DNA of 44,077 bases from a virus: positions 1 through 44,077 of the IMG/VR virus record IMGVR_UViG_3300031834_000011. One strand, given 5' to 3'. The position numbers were made by a program, and so were the translations under genes. How positions within the stretch are numbered: the first letter of the stretch is position 1; each line of letters opens with the position of its first letter. Positions 17,223-25,513 of the stretch are shown one piece after another. Below the pieces are notes generated by a model. The model saw only the letters and a program-made list of their open reading frames with translations. It was not told the DNA's origin and searched no databases.

Positions 17223-18668
17223 ATGTTAATATCTAATGGAGATCAAAAGTTGGAACACCCAATTTTGGACAATCACCTTATTGTGCCTGTGAACATGGTT
17301 CCACTGAATTGTCTGGAGCGATTCAGGGTAATGCTCAAAGACGTTGACGGAGAGGAGCACATTCACCAATTCTATGCTTACGATGAGACGGACAATGTGT
17401 ACAGGTTTGCGCGTGGCAATCTGGACATGGTCTACGAGATATTTGGTAACTATGGAATACAAGACCAGCGGTCGCGTGCTCCGATGAAGAATAAGCTGGT
17501 GTTTACTGGGTCCCTAAAGCCGCACCAAGTGCCAGTAGCGGAGGCAATAATGGCTGGCAACGGGTACGGGCAACTAAACGCTCCACCCAGATTTGGCAAA
17601 ACTGTTACCCTGACTAGCATAATATGCCAATTTGGGTTTAAGACGCTGTGGATGGCGCACCAGATAGACCTCCTCAAGCAGGCGCTTAAGACGTTCCACC
17701 GTTTCACAAATGTTATGGATCTAGAGTACGAGCTAGGCAGGCCGATTGTTGGGATTGCTAAGGACTGGGAAGACTTCTACAAATATGACGTGTGTTTCAC
17801 CACCTACCAAAAGTTTATTCAATCGTTTGACCGCGTTGGAGAACTTAAGAACACGTTTGGTGCGGTGTTTGTCGATGAGTGCCACTTAGCAAAAGCTGGT
17901 CATTATGCCAAAATAGTATCAGCATTTAACCCAGCTGTTAAGCACGGCGTATCTGGCACCACTGAGGTGAAAGGGGACGCCCACTTAATAAACAACTTCA
18001 CCCTGGGACCAGTTAGGTTCGTTGGTAGGAAGCCAGAGATACCCTGCCAAGTGCGTCTAGTAAGAACTAACACCAGAGTGAGCGCGTCTGGCTCTGGGCC
18101 TAGGTTCTTTGGTATGATGCTAAATGAGTTGGCCAAGAATCAAAAGAGAACCGAATATATTACCGATGTAATCAAAGCATACGCGATGGCTGGCCATTAC
18201 ATAGTAGCAGTTAGTGAGCGAGTACAGCACATTGACGACATAGTTAAAGGATTGTTGGCCGCCGGGATTACGGCTCAGGCTTACCACGGCAAGGTATTCA
18301 AGAATGACCGCCATCGTGAGCAAATCCTGGAGGATGCAAGGTCAGGAAAAATCCGCGTTCTCGTGTCTATCCGCAAAATGGTTCTAGGTCTAGACATTCC
18401 ACGGCTGACTGCTTTCTTCAACTTGCTGCCGTCAGCTAACCCACCAAACTACTACCAAGAAGCGTCACGAGTAGGAACCGAGTACCCAGGCAAAGATTGC
18501 AGCTACGTAGTTGACTTTATTGACGACCACCCGATAGCTCTTGCTTGCTTAAAATCTAGAAACAAGGTTTATTCAGAGCAAGGGTGGGAAGTTGTTAATA
18601 AAAATGAGTTTCCAACAGTCTACAATGCAATGTCTTCATATCGAAGAAGCCCGTCGAGGAGTTTATGA
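17223..18668 (+). CDS. SF2 DNA helicase (UvsW-like)
   Basis: A 481-aa DEAD/DEAH-type helicase. Motifs in order: a Q-like LKPHQ at about 100, Walker A PPRFGKT at about 125, DECH (VFVDECHLAKAG) at about 218, motif III-like SGTTEV at about 250, and motif VI (YYQEASRVGTEY) near residue 410. In T4, UvsW-type enzymes remodel forks and R-loops and promote recombination-dependent replication. The start is uncertain: ATG 17223 has no good site, and an in-frame TTG near 17250 has GGAG 7 nt upstream. It overlaps the next gene by 4 bp (ATGA). Confidence 0.86.
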   Translation: MLISNGDQKLEHPILDNHLIVPVNMVPLNCLERFRVMLKDVDGEEHIHQFYAYDETDNVYRFARGNLDMVYEIFGNYGIQDQRSRAPMKNKLVFTGSLKPHQVPVAEAIMAGNGYGQLNAPPRFGKTVTLTSIICQFGFKTLWMAHQIDLLKQALKTFHRFTNVMDLEYELGRPIVGIAKDWEDFYKYDVCFTTYQKFIQSFDRVGELKNTFGAVFVDECHLAKAGHYAKIVSAFNPAVKHGVSGTTEVKGDAHLINNFTLGPVRFVGRKPEIPCQVRLVRTNTRVSASGSGPRFFGMMLNELAKNQKRTEYITDVIKAYAMAGHYIVAVSERVQHIDDIVKGLLAAGITAQAYHGKVFKNDRHREQILEDARSGKIRVLVSIRKMVLGLDIPRLTAFFNLLPSANPPNYYQEASRVGTEYPGKDCSYVVDFIDDHPIALACLKSRNKVYSEQGWEVVNKNEFPTVYNAMSSYRRSPSRSL

Positions 18669-19246
18669 CAAGCAGTAGCACCGGTGTAGATAAATGGTTA
18701 AGATTGTCTGGAGTGCCGTTTAGGCACATAAAGAAATCGGTAGCAAAATATCAATTCTCGTTAGTAGAATTTGTCAGTAGCGGTGGCGGTAGGGTAGCCA
18801 TCAAACCGGATGAGCAACAGGACTGCTACCAAGAGCTATACACCAAGATAGGCTGCCTAGGGGAGTCTGCTCTTTATGGGATAGGGTCAAACCCAACCGA
18901 GGTGGCGTCGTATCAGTTTGCGGTAGAAATCTGTAGGGCCTACACAGAATACTGTTTCAACTCCCGCCTTGTGGCAAAGATTAAGTGGATAGACTTAGCA
19001 GCACCAGATTGGAGCTATTTGAAGTCATCTGAATTGCAGGAAATAGTGGTAATTCATGGCATTTCCGACGCATCTGATCCAAAAAGGTTGGAACAAGCTA
19101 AGGATTTCATACGAAAGTCGTCAGACTGCACAATTTTGGTTGTCGCCACAACAGTAAACATTGTTGACATGATAATCAGAAAACTTGGCTTGCAGCCAAC
19201 GGCTATTTGGCAGCTTTCCACTATTCGCACCAACATAATAATATGA
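18665..19246 (+). CDS. Putative helicase loader, degenerate DnaC-like AAA+ protein
   Basis: A 193-aa protein. The N-terminal WLRLSGVPFRHIKKSV resembles the segment before the AAA+ core in DnaC/IstB proteins. The position expected for the P-loop reads ALYGIGSNPTEVAS, keeping LYG but lacking the GKT. The Walker B strand is EIVVIHGISD, and ILVVATTVNIVDM looks like a sensor-1 strand. It thus has the AAA+ layout without residues for ATP binding. The replicative helicase gene follows almost directly (one small gene between), supporting a loader or adaptor role. This is inference from pattern and context. Confidence 0.55.
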   Translation: MTSSSTGVDKWLRLSGVPFRHIKKSVAKYQFSLVEFVSSGGGRVAIKPDEQQDCYQELYTKIGCLGESALYGIGSNPTEVASYQFAVEICRAYTEYCFNSRLVAKIKWIDLAAPDWSYLKSSELQEIVVIHGISDASDPKRLEQAKDFIRKSSDCTILVVATTVNIVDMIIRKLGLQPTAIWQLSTIRTNIII

Positions 19247-19253
19247 GGACCGC

Positions 19254-19505
19254 ATGAAGATATCAACCAAATGCGACGGGAAGGAAAAGCGACACAGTTG
19301 GGATGCCTTTGTCGGGGAATATGGCATGCCGGACGATGGCCAGCATTACTCGTACGACATAGTCGCACATGGTAGGACGGAGCAGGAGGCCAAGCAGGAG
19401 CTGTTACTATGCGCCCAATCGCTGCAGGGCGTAATAACGCAGCTGTTGGAAGCTATTAAATCAGAAATAAGTCTTGACGCGCAGTCACCCGAGGAGTTGT
19501 TGTGA
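19254..19505 (+). CDS. Hypothetical protein, 83 aa
   Basis: Unrecognised small protein with a charged N-terminus and a C-terminal helix (EQEAKQELLLCAQSLQGVITQLLEAIKSE). GAGGA precedes the ATG and its TGA overlaps the helicase GTG start (GTGA), indicating coupling. The location between putative loader and helicase hints at a replisome accessory, without direct evidence. Confidence 0.75.
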   Translation: MKISTKCDGKEKRHSWDAFVGEYGMPDDGQHYSYDIVAHGRTEQEAKQELLLCAQSLQGVITQLLEAIKSEISLDAQSPEELL

Positions 19506-20851
19506 AAGCTTTTGACGCAGCCGCCGAGATACAGGCCATAATGACAATCTGCGATTCGGAGCAACGCAGCTTCTTTCTTGGTAGCCTTAGTCAGGACCAC
19601 TTTGGGTCGCCAGCCACCAAGGAGATCATGCAGCGAATCACTAGCCTGCTGTATGCTGGCAAGTCAGTGCCTACTAGCTCCGTTCTGCGCTACGACGAGG
19701 CCCTGTCCGACGTGGCTAAGTCGTCGCTTACCACCCCTATCAAGCCCTTGGTGCACGAGTCTGACTTGGAGGCCCTGAGAAGTACGCTAGACCACTATCG
19801 TAAGGCTCGCATAATACTGGATACCGTGTCGGCTACAATAGAAAAGCTAAAGGATCCCAATCCAAACATAAACCATATCGTGATGGATATACAAGGCTCC
19901 CTAGAAAAGTGCCACTCGGACTCCTCCCGCTCCGAAATGGTTCATTATTTGCCTGACGCCGAGCTGCAAAAGACAGTGGCCGAAGAGCTGGAGTCAGCCG
20001 ACACCGACGCCATCCCAACTGGTTTCTCCGAATTTGATCGCCAAGCTGGCGGGTTTAGACGCAAAAACGCCGTGGTTATGGCGTCAGTACCGGGTGGCGG
20101 TAAATCGGCGATGGCTTTGCAGTGCGCGATAAACCAGTATTACATGGGCTATAACGTCTGCATCATCAGCTACGAAATGTCGGAAATCGAGATTAGATAC
20201 CGGCTGCTATCAAATATAGCAAAATTTGACCATGGCAAAATCCACCTCAAGAAATTGACGGCAGCTAACCGCACTCTTATTAATGACAAATTTGCCGAGT
20301 TCCTGGCGTCCTCCACGGGCAACCGGTTTACGATTTGGACGCCAGAGCGAGAGCTATTTATACCGCAAATGGCGCAAGAGTTAAAGGCATACAAGTACGA
20401 CGCTATATATGTCGATTACTTAGGCCTTCTGCCCAGTTTCCCAGACAAGCCAATGCACGAAACCCTCGGGGACCACACCAGGCATGCGAAATTAGCCGCT
20501 AAGTCGCTTGATGCAGCAATAGTCCTTCTTTGTCAATTTGATAGTGTCGAAAGCAAGATTAAGTACTCAAAGGCTGTAGAAGCGCATGCCAACCTTATCT
20601 GGGCGTGGGACTTTGCAGAAAAAGAGAGACAAACTGGCATTATTGAGGTTCGCCAACTTAAATCGCGGTCGTCAAAAGTCTTTGATTTCTACTTGCAACA
20701 GGACTTTTCGGTTATGTCAATGATGGACTACCGAGGTCCGTCTCCGGACGAAATCTATGCTGATGACGATAAAAATGCTAGCACTAGTAAAACAAAGAAA
20801 AGGAAAGCTGATCCAAAGGCTGAATTACCAAAAATGCCAAAGTTGCAATAG
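19502..20851 (+). CDS. Replicative DNA helicase (DnaB/gp41-like, RecA-fold)
   Basis: A 449-aa hexameric-type 5'-3' helicase. An N-terminal helical domain (residues 1-150) is followed by a RecA-type core that opens with PTGFSEFD; Walker A is VPGGGKSAMA at about residue 199, then the IISYEMSE motif, Walker B-like YDAIYVDYLGLL at about residue 302, and a VLLCQFDS strand. The C-terminal tail is Lys-rich. GTG start at 19502 with GAGGAG. It unwinds DNA at the fork and probably works with the degenerate loader upstream. Confidence 0.9.
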   Translation: MKAFDAAAEIQAIMTICDSEQRSFFLGSLSQDHFGSPATKEIMQRITSLLYAGKSVPTSSVLRYDEALSDVAKSSLTTPIKPLVHESDLEALRSTLDHYRKARIILDTVSATIEKLKDPNPNINHIVMDIQGSLEKCHSDSSRSEMVHYLPDAELQKTVAEELESADTDAIPTGFSEFDRQAGGFRRKNAVVMASVPGGGKSAMALQCAINQYYMGYNVCIISYEMSEIEIRYRLLSNIAKFDHGKIHLKKLTAANRTLINDKFAEFLASSTGNRFTIWTPERELFIPQMAQELKAYKYDAIYVDYLGLLPSFPDKPMHETLGDHTRHAKLAAKSLDAAIVLLCQFDSVESKIKYSKAVEAHANLIWAWDFAEKERQTGIIEVRQLKSRSSKVFDFYLQQDFSVMSMMDYRGPSPDEIYADDDKNASTSKTKKRKADPKAELPKMPKLQ

Positions 20852-20861
20852 GAGAAAGTAC

Positions 20862-21434
20862 TTGAACAGGAAAACCATTGTCGCTATTCACGGGCTCCAG
20901 GGTAGCGGCAAAACTACACTAGCAACAAATCTGTTGCACATCTTTACCGGTACCGTTGGCGTCGTCAGTATCAAAAGCTCATTTAAGAAATACGCCGACA
21001 CTATTATGCAGGACGTGCACCACCTGCTACCGTTGTCAGCTGTGGAGCTGGCCCACAAGGAGCTGCAGAGAGCAGTGTCAACCTGGGGCGAAAGGTTCGC
21101 TCCCCACATCTGGTCAAGGTTGTATAGTGCTGCGGTAATGGAGTCGCCTTTTTCCGTTGTTATTACGGATGATGTCAGAACCGATATGAACATCATGGCA
21201 TTGTGCAAGCTATCGGAGACGAACAACGTGATGTTGGTGCGTCTCATTTGCGGCGAAGAAGCCAGAAAAGCCAGGGTGTCTGTTTGGCGAGAGATTACTG
21301 ACTACACAGAAAGGCTGCTACCGGCCCAGGACGACCTGCAAACCTTTAGCGTTGATACTGGTGAGTTTGGCGCCACTGAGGTGGCTGATGCTGTTGTTGC
21401 TAAATTGGCTGAGTTAGGATGGGCAAATGGCTAA
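20862..21434 (+). CDS. Deoxynucleoside monophosphate kinase-like P-loop protein
   Basis: A 190-aa P-loop kinase: GLQGSGKTT lies at about residues 10-18, and ITDDVRTDMNI (about residue 105) matches the substrate-binding strand typical of phage dNMP kinases such as T4 gp1. It would phosphorylate dNMPs for phage DNA synthesis. The best start is TTG 20862 with AGGAG 7 nt upstream; the upstream ATG frames lie inside the helicase gene. It overlaps the next gene by 8 bp. Confidence 0.8.
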   Translation: MNRKTIVAIHGLQGSGKTTLATNLLHIFTGTVGVVSIKSSFKKYADTIMQDVHHLLPLSAVELAHKELQRAVSTWGERFAPHIWSRLYSAAVMESPFSVVITDDVRTDMNIMALCKLSETNNVMLVRLICGEEARKARVSVWREITDYTERLLPAQDDLQTFSVDTGEFGATEVADAVVAKLAELGWANG

Positions 21435-22524
21435 GTCAGGGCTAGTGCTGCCAGCAAAGGAATTCAAGGAAGCCATAAAGAGTATGCTGTCCTTTTCTAA
21501 CAGTCTTGGTGGCACTTTTGGTTCTGCGGCCACCTTCACGCTAGACCCACCAGCTCTAAGGCTTACCTCGGAGCTGGCCACTTTGGAGGTTCTTCTTCAT
21601 GCCAAGGAAGTGGCGACAGGCGGACCGGAACACTTCCACTTTCATATGGACAGTGTTGCTAAGTTGGCACTAACCGGCACCGAAGTTGAGTTTTCGTGGG
21701 ACGACCTTGTTGTCCTGCACGTGAGCTGCGGTTTGTTTAAGGCCGATCTTACGATAGCCGCTGCTACCCATGTCTCAGTGCCATGGCCAGAAGTCAAAGC
21801 CAGCCTCAGTCTGCCATACGAGGTGGTGCCAGAAATATGCAAATACTTGAGGCTGCCTAACTCATATGTCGACTTGGACGACGGCAATACGGCTATAGAG
21901 CTTAAGTGTGATGGCAACGAGTTCATCGCCTCTTGTGAGGATAGCTTCTCGTTTATCAGATACTTTGTTCCGTTGCCCACAATATTTGATCCAGTGGTGG
22001 TGCCATATTTTACTTTGGCTGCTATTAATGGTAAGCGGGTAAGCGGAGACGTGGTAATAGGCAACAATGGCAATTACTGCATGTTCAACACTCCTGGGCA
22101 TACGCTGTGTACGTCAAGTCTTAACACCAAGCTAAACCCTTGGAGTGTGGCGGTGTCTAGCATGGGCAAGGCAGTAATATCGGCAACGACCGATATCGGC
22201 AACCTAATGGACGCCATTAAACCACTGTTTGCTATGATTCCGCTAAAAGAAAAAAGTAGCGCAATAATATCGATGGTACCAATAGACGGCGGTCTAAGGT
22301 TCGACCTGTCTCAGTCCGGATCGTCCTCCGCGACCTCCATATTGCAGTGCCAAGTTAGCGGCTCAGGAACAATAAACCTGCACCCTAGGGCACTATTTGA
22401 CTTTTTGTCCATGATATCAGGCTTGGGTGCTATTGAGATCCTTGCAGCGCCTGTTGCAACAAGGATAACGACAAAAACCAAGATTGGGACGCTAGAATAT
22501 CTAATAACCAACGTTATTCTCTGA
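21427..22524 (+). CDS. Putative DNA sliding clamp (beta-clamp/PCNA-like)
   Basis: A 365-aa protein with three successive beta-rich repeats and almost no motifs, about the length of bacterial DnaN (366 aa). The N-terminal LPAKEFKEAIKSMLSF resembles the first helix of clamps, and pseudo-repeats of about 120 residues begin near 1, 125 and 245. Its operon neighbours (helicase, dNMP kinase) fit a processivity factor. No single diagnostic motif is available, so this is a fold-level guess. AGGA precedes ATG 21427. Confidence 0.55.
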   Translation: MAKSGLVLPAKEFKEAIKSMLSFSNSLGGTFGSAATFTLDPPALRLTSELATLEVLLHAKEVATGGPEHFHFHMDSVAKLALTGTEVEFSWDDLVVLHVSCGLFKADLTIAAATHVSVPWPEVKASLSLPYEVVPEICKYLRLPNSYVDLDDGNTAIELKCDGNEFIASCEDSFSFIRYFVPLPTIFDPVVVPYFTLAAINGKRVSGDVVIGNNGNYCMFNTPGHTLCTSSLNTKLNPWSVAVSSMGKAVISATTDIGNLMDAIKPLFAMIPLKEKSSAIISMVPIDGGLRFDLSQSGSSSATSILQCQVSGSGTINLHPRALFDFLSMISGLGAIEILAAPVATRITTKTKIGTLEYLITNVIL

Positions 22525-22533
22525 GGTGCGACA

Positions 22534-22899
22534 GTGTCAAAGTGGGAGTTTCAATCTGATGCTAAGGAAAAGGCCAATGAGCTGTATATTGGGCGCGTAG
22601 ATGGTGCTAGCCTGGCAAGAGAACCGACCACGTCCAAGATTATAGCCAAAACTCCTTTGATGACTTTTGAACTGATGTACAATTTGCAAACTAGGCTATG
22701 CGGATACAAGTTGACATATGATTTACCAAAGCTCCAGTCTAAGTTTACAACGTTCAATTCTTGCTTTCTGGCGTTTTCTACTCCGCAACAAATTGAGCCA
22801 AAGCTGGAAATAGTGTACGAAGACCAGGCCGTTAGGCTGCTAACTTATGAGTTCCCAACTGTTGCTGATTTGTGGTTGATAGGCCGATGGAGAGAGTGA
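22534..22899 (+). CDS. Hypothetical protein, 121 aa
   Basis: Unrecognised. GTG start with GAGG upstream. Mixed alpha/beta composition, no cysteine cluster or membrane helix. Seven bases separate it from the next gene, so it belongs to the replication operon; no function can be given. Confidence 0.75.
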   Translation: MSKWEFQSDAKEKANELYIGRVDGASLAREPTTSKIIAKTPLMTFELMYNLQTRLCGYKLTYDLPKLQSKFTTFNSCFLAFSTPQQIEPKLEIVYEDQAVRLLTYEFPTVADLWLIGRWRE

Positions 22900-22905
22900 T
22901 ACACT

Positions 22906-23580
22906 ATGCAATTAGGAATAATGCCGGGAAAGCACCCAGAAGCTGGCAAAAAAGGATATTGCTGTTCATCATGCCAATGGTTCACGGTAGGCTACGCAGG
23001 AAATTGCCAAACTCTGAGAGGTGTCAGTATTGACACGCCAGCATGTATTGAGTATCTGCAACCGCAAGTGGACGAATTTGCTGAGATTATGATAGACAAG
23101 TACCTGGTTGGTCTTAGGGAATCGTTTAAGCACCCAATGTTTAAGCTTGATGATTCGCTAGCGGCTGAGCTTACCGGGTATCTGTTAGACGAGGACCTGT
23201 CTAGCAAGCAAATGGGCACCTTGCAGGATCTGACAAGAATCAACGAAATGTTGCGCAAAATATTGGCGTATAGGGCTAGGGTGTCCAATATATACACCAG
23301 CCTCATAGATATAAAGCATGAGTTAGATGAACGTATTAATTACGCTAACCTGTGGTTGTTTGCTAAGCACAAGGTGTACAAGGATCTAAAGAACGCTGTG
23401 GCCAGGAAGGCTGCGTTTGACCGAATCATGCCAGAGGCTATGCCGATCAAAAAAACCATATCGAAGCTAGAGGTAACTGCCAAGTACGTGGACGATAGGT
23501 TGGACGCCAATGAACGTCTCCTCTGTAAAATCCTTGCATCAGCAGAGCGCATTAAGTTCTCCCAAGGAGGTAGAATGTGA
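22906..23580 (+). CDS. Cys-rich N-terminus plus coiled-coil protein (possible UvsY-like mediator)
   Basis: A 224-aa protein. The N-terminal 50 residues hold six cysteines (YCCSSCQW...NCQTL...PAC), a likely metal-binding knuckle. Residues 95-215 are helical with coiled-coil character and many Lys/Arg; the stretch around residues 145-215 (LWLFAKHKVYKDLKNAVARKAAFDRI...) recalls the helical layout of T4 UvsY, the recombination mediator, but similarity is weak. GAGAG precedes the ATG. Its TGA overlaps the next GTG start. Treat the UvsY idea as a suggestion only. Confidence 0.72.
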   Translation: MQLGIMPGKHPEAGKKGYCCSSCQWFTVGYAGNCQTLRGVSIDTPACIEYLQPQVDEFAEIMIDKYLVGLRESFKHPMFKLDDSLAAELTGYLLDEDLSSKQMGTLQDLTRINEMLRKILAYRARVSNIYTSLIDIKHELDERINYANLWLFAKHKVYKDLKNAVARKAAFDRIMPEAMPIKKTISKLEVTAKYVDDRLDANERLLCKILASAERIKFSQGGRM

Positions 23581-23948
23581 TAGACCTTGACGATAGGACT
23601 GGTCGCCTACCTTCTGATGTGTTTAAGGCTGAGTTTGCCAAGATTTTTCTATCGATGATGGATGTCAGCGTTGGGCACAATCAAGCCAAAATAGAAATGA
23701 CAAGAGCGCTGTTAGCCCAGGGTGTCCAGCTTAATATGCAGGACATGTTCTCCCTGACCGATTTATTGTTGGACAGACTTCAGCGCATATCAATAGTTAA
23801 ATCGATGGCGCCACTGCTGGGGCTAACGGGAGAAATGGAAGAGATCATAGGGCGGGAAATGGATCTTATTTACGCTAGTAGGAAGCAAGTAGTAACAAAG
23901 ACGCATGGCGTGATAAATGGAGATGCAGGAGACAAAAATGACTACTGA
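23577..23948 (+). CDS. Hypothetical helical protein, 123 aa
   Basis: Unrecognised, predominantly helical. The GTG start at 23577 has an excellent AAGGAGG site inside the end of the preceding gene. It overlaps the next gene by 11 bp. Part of the tightly coupled 20.8-25.5 kb operon. Confidence 0.78.
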   Translation: MIDLDDRTGRLPSDVFKAEFAKIFLSMMDVSVGHNQAKIEMTRALLAQGVQLNMQDMFSLTDLLLDRLQRISIVKSMAPLLGLTGEMEEIIGREMDLIYASRKQVVTKTHGVINGDAGDKNDY

Positions 23949-24378
23949 GATATTTGTTATTACCACACCGGACAATATTGGCGTGTCGTTAGTTGAGAGC
24001 TTGGAAAAAGCTGGCTACTATGTCACTCACTCAATGTATGACTGGAACAGCGAAAAGGGCAAAGCAACAGTGGCTAGGTTGTCGCTGCCGCAAGACAAGT
24101 TGCCGTTGGAGTATGAGGCCATAAAGGTTTCGTCGGTACTGGTGGCAGATTTGGAGTGCGACCCTACCTTACTAGCTGAGTTCATGGCTCTCGCTGTTAT
24201 GACCGGATTGCCGTCAGTAGGAGTGTTCCAAATCTCTCCACAACCGTCCAAATTTAGTTCGTGGTTTGAGGCACTGGTACCGCACTCTAAATTGATTGGT
24301 TATTTGGAAGGCCTAACTAAACCGATGCAAAACGAAATGGACAAGGCTGGAGGTAGCGAAGATGATAGCATTTGTTAA
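23938..24378 (+). CDS. Hypothetical protein, possible nucleoside-deoxyribosyltransferase-like fold
   Basis: A 146-aa protein. ATG 23938 follows AGGAGAC. The pattern of an initial beta strand (IFVITTP), then SSVLVADLECD and LLAEFMALAVMTGLPSVGVF, resembles Rossmann-like nucleoside 2-deoxyribosyltransferases, in which a Glu before the helix is catalytic; here Glu is present in LLAEF. The match is short and unverified. Neighbouring dNMP kinase and RmlA genes make a nucleotide-related role conceivable. Confidence 0.65.
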   Translation: MTTEIFVITTPDNIGVSLVESLEKAGYYVTHSMYDWNSEKGKATVARLSLPQDKLPLEYEAIKVSSVLVADLECDPTLLAEFMALAVMTGLPSVGVFQISPQPSKFSSWFEALVPHSKLIGYLEGLTKPMQNEMDKAGGSEDDSIC

Positions 24379-24601
24379 GGACAATCTGCCTAAGATGGAG
24401 ATATACGCCGAAAAGTTGGTAATTGTGCAGGCCTGCCAAATACACGACGACTTTTTTGTCGACGTTGGTGACGTCCGTTTGTCTGGTAAAAGTGGCGATT
24501 ACCTGGTTAAGAGTGTCAACGGTTTTGTTTATCCATGCTCACGGTCGACGTTTGAGTCTAACTACGAAAAACACTGGGTTATCCAGGAGGAGAAGGCATG
24601 A
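24362..24601 (+). CDS. Small GDYLV-motif phage protein
   Basis: A 79-aa protein with [16 protein letters not shown] followed by FESNYE, a compact beta motif common in small phage proteins of unknown function. GGAGG precedes the ATG, which lies inside the previous gene (17-bp overlap). Its TGA overlaps the rmlA start by 4 bp. Confidence 0.75.
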   Translation: MIAFVKDNLPKMEIYAEKLVIVQACQIHDDFFVDVGDVRLSGKSGDYLVKSVNGFVYPCSRSTFESNYEKHWVIQEEKA

Positions 24602-25461
24602 AGGGCATCATTTTGGCAGGAGGAAGCGGTACCAGGCTGCACCCGTTGACGATAGCGGTTTCTAAGCAACTTTTGCCGGTTTACGACAAGCCCATGATAT
24701 ACTACCCGTTGTCAGTGCTCATGCAAGCTGGCATTACTGACATTCTGGTCATTTCCACTCCCATGGACATAAGCGGGTTTCAAAGACTACTAGGCGACGG
24801 GTCCAAGTTTGGCATATCTGTCTCGTACCGGGTGCAAACAGTACCAAACGGCATTGCTCAGGCTTTTGTTGTAGGCAAAAGCTTTATTGGCAAGGACACC
24901 GTGGCACTAATTCTCGGCGACAACATTTTTCACGGTGAGCACTTTGGTCGTGATCTGGAAAAGTCAGCCATATTAGCTGACGGCGCTTTGGTGTATGCAT
25001 ACAGAGTGAAGGACCCTGAACGGTATGGAGTTGTCGAATTTGATAGGAGCGGCATGGTGATTGGCGTAGAGGAAAAACCGCTGTTTCCTAAATCCAACTT
25101 CGCGATAACAGGATTGTACTTTTACGACAACTCTGTGGTTGACGTTGCAGCCGAGCAAGTACCCTCAGCAAGAGGTGAGTACGAAATTACCGACGTTAAT
25201 CAGCATTACCTAAACGAGGGCAAGCTGAAAGTTTACAAAATGAAACAAGGCACAGCTTGGCTTGACACTGGGACCCACGCTTCCTTGCAAGAGGCTACCA
25301 ACTATGTTCAAGCGATAGAGAGCAGGCAGGGTCTTAAGGTCTGTTGCCCAGAGGAAATAGCTTGGCGCCGTGGCCTAATTAGTAACGAAGAGCTTGGTAA
25401 ACTGGCAAACGATGCCAAAAAGACTGAGTATGGTTCCTATTTGCTTGGGCTGCTGGTTTAG
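24598..25461 (+). CDS. rmlA: Glucose-1-phosphate thymidylyltransferase (RmlA)
   Basis: A 287-aa, full-length RmlA that joins dTTP and glucose-1-phosphate into dTDP-glucose. The nucleotide-binding signature [11 protein letters not shown] is at residues 8-18; [26 protein letters not shown] (about residue 108), VEEKP (about residue 160) and the LDTGTH motif (about residue 222) are all intact. AGGAGGAGAAGG precedes the ATG. No RmlB/C/D gene is in the window, so the product must enter host or distant phage pathways. The high conservation suggests fairly recent acquisition from a bacterium. Confidence 0.96.
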   Translation: MKGIILAGGSGTRLHPLTIAVSKQLLPVYDKPMIYYPLSVLMQAGITDILVISTPMDISGFQRLLGDGSKFGISVSYRVQTVPNGIAQAFVVGKSFIGKDTVALILGDNIFHGEHFGRDLEKSAILADGALVYAYRVKDPERYGVVEFDRSGMVIGVEEKPLFPKSNFAITGLYFYDNSVVDVAAEQVPSARGEYEITDVNQHYLNEGKLKVYKMKQGTAWLDTGTHASLQEATNYVQAIESRQGLKVCCPEEIAWRRGLISNEELGKLANDAKKTEYGSYLLGLLV

Positions 25462-25513
25462 TCACTCTTGTGGCTATTTTATTGCCACACCCGTACGCAA
25501 CGGCGGAGTCATT

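Noticed and set aside
22906-23580. Firm UvsY call
   Set aside because: The similarity is only in helical character; size and the Cys-rich N-terminus differ from T4 UvsY.
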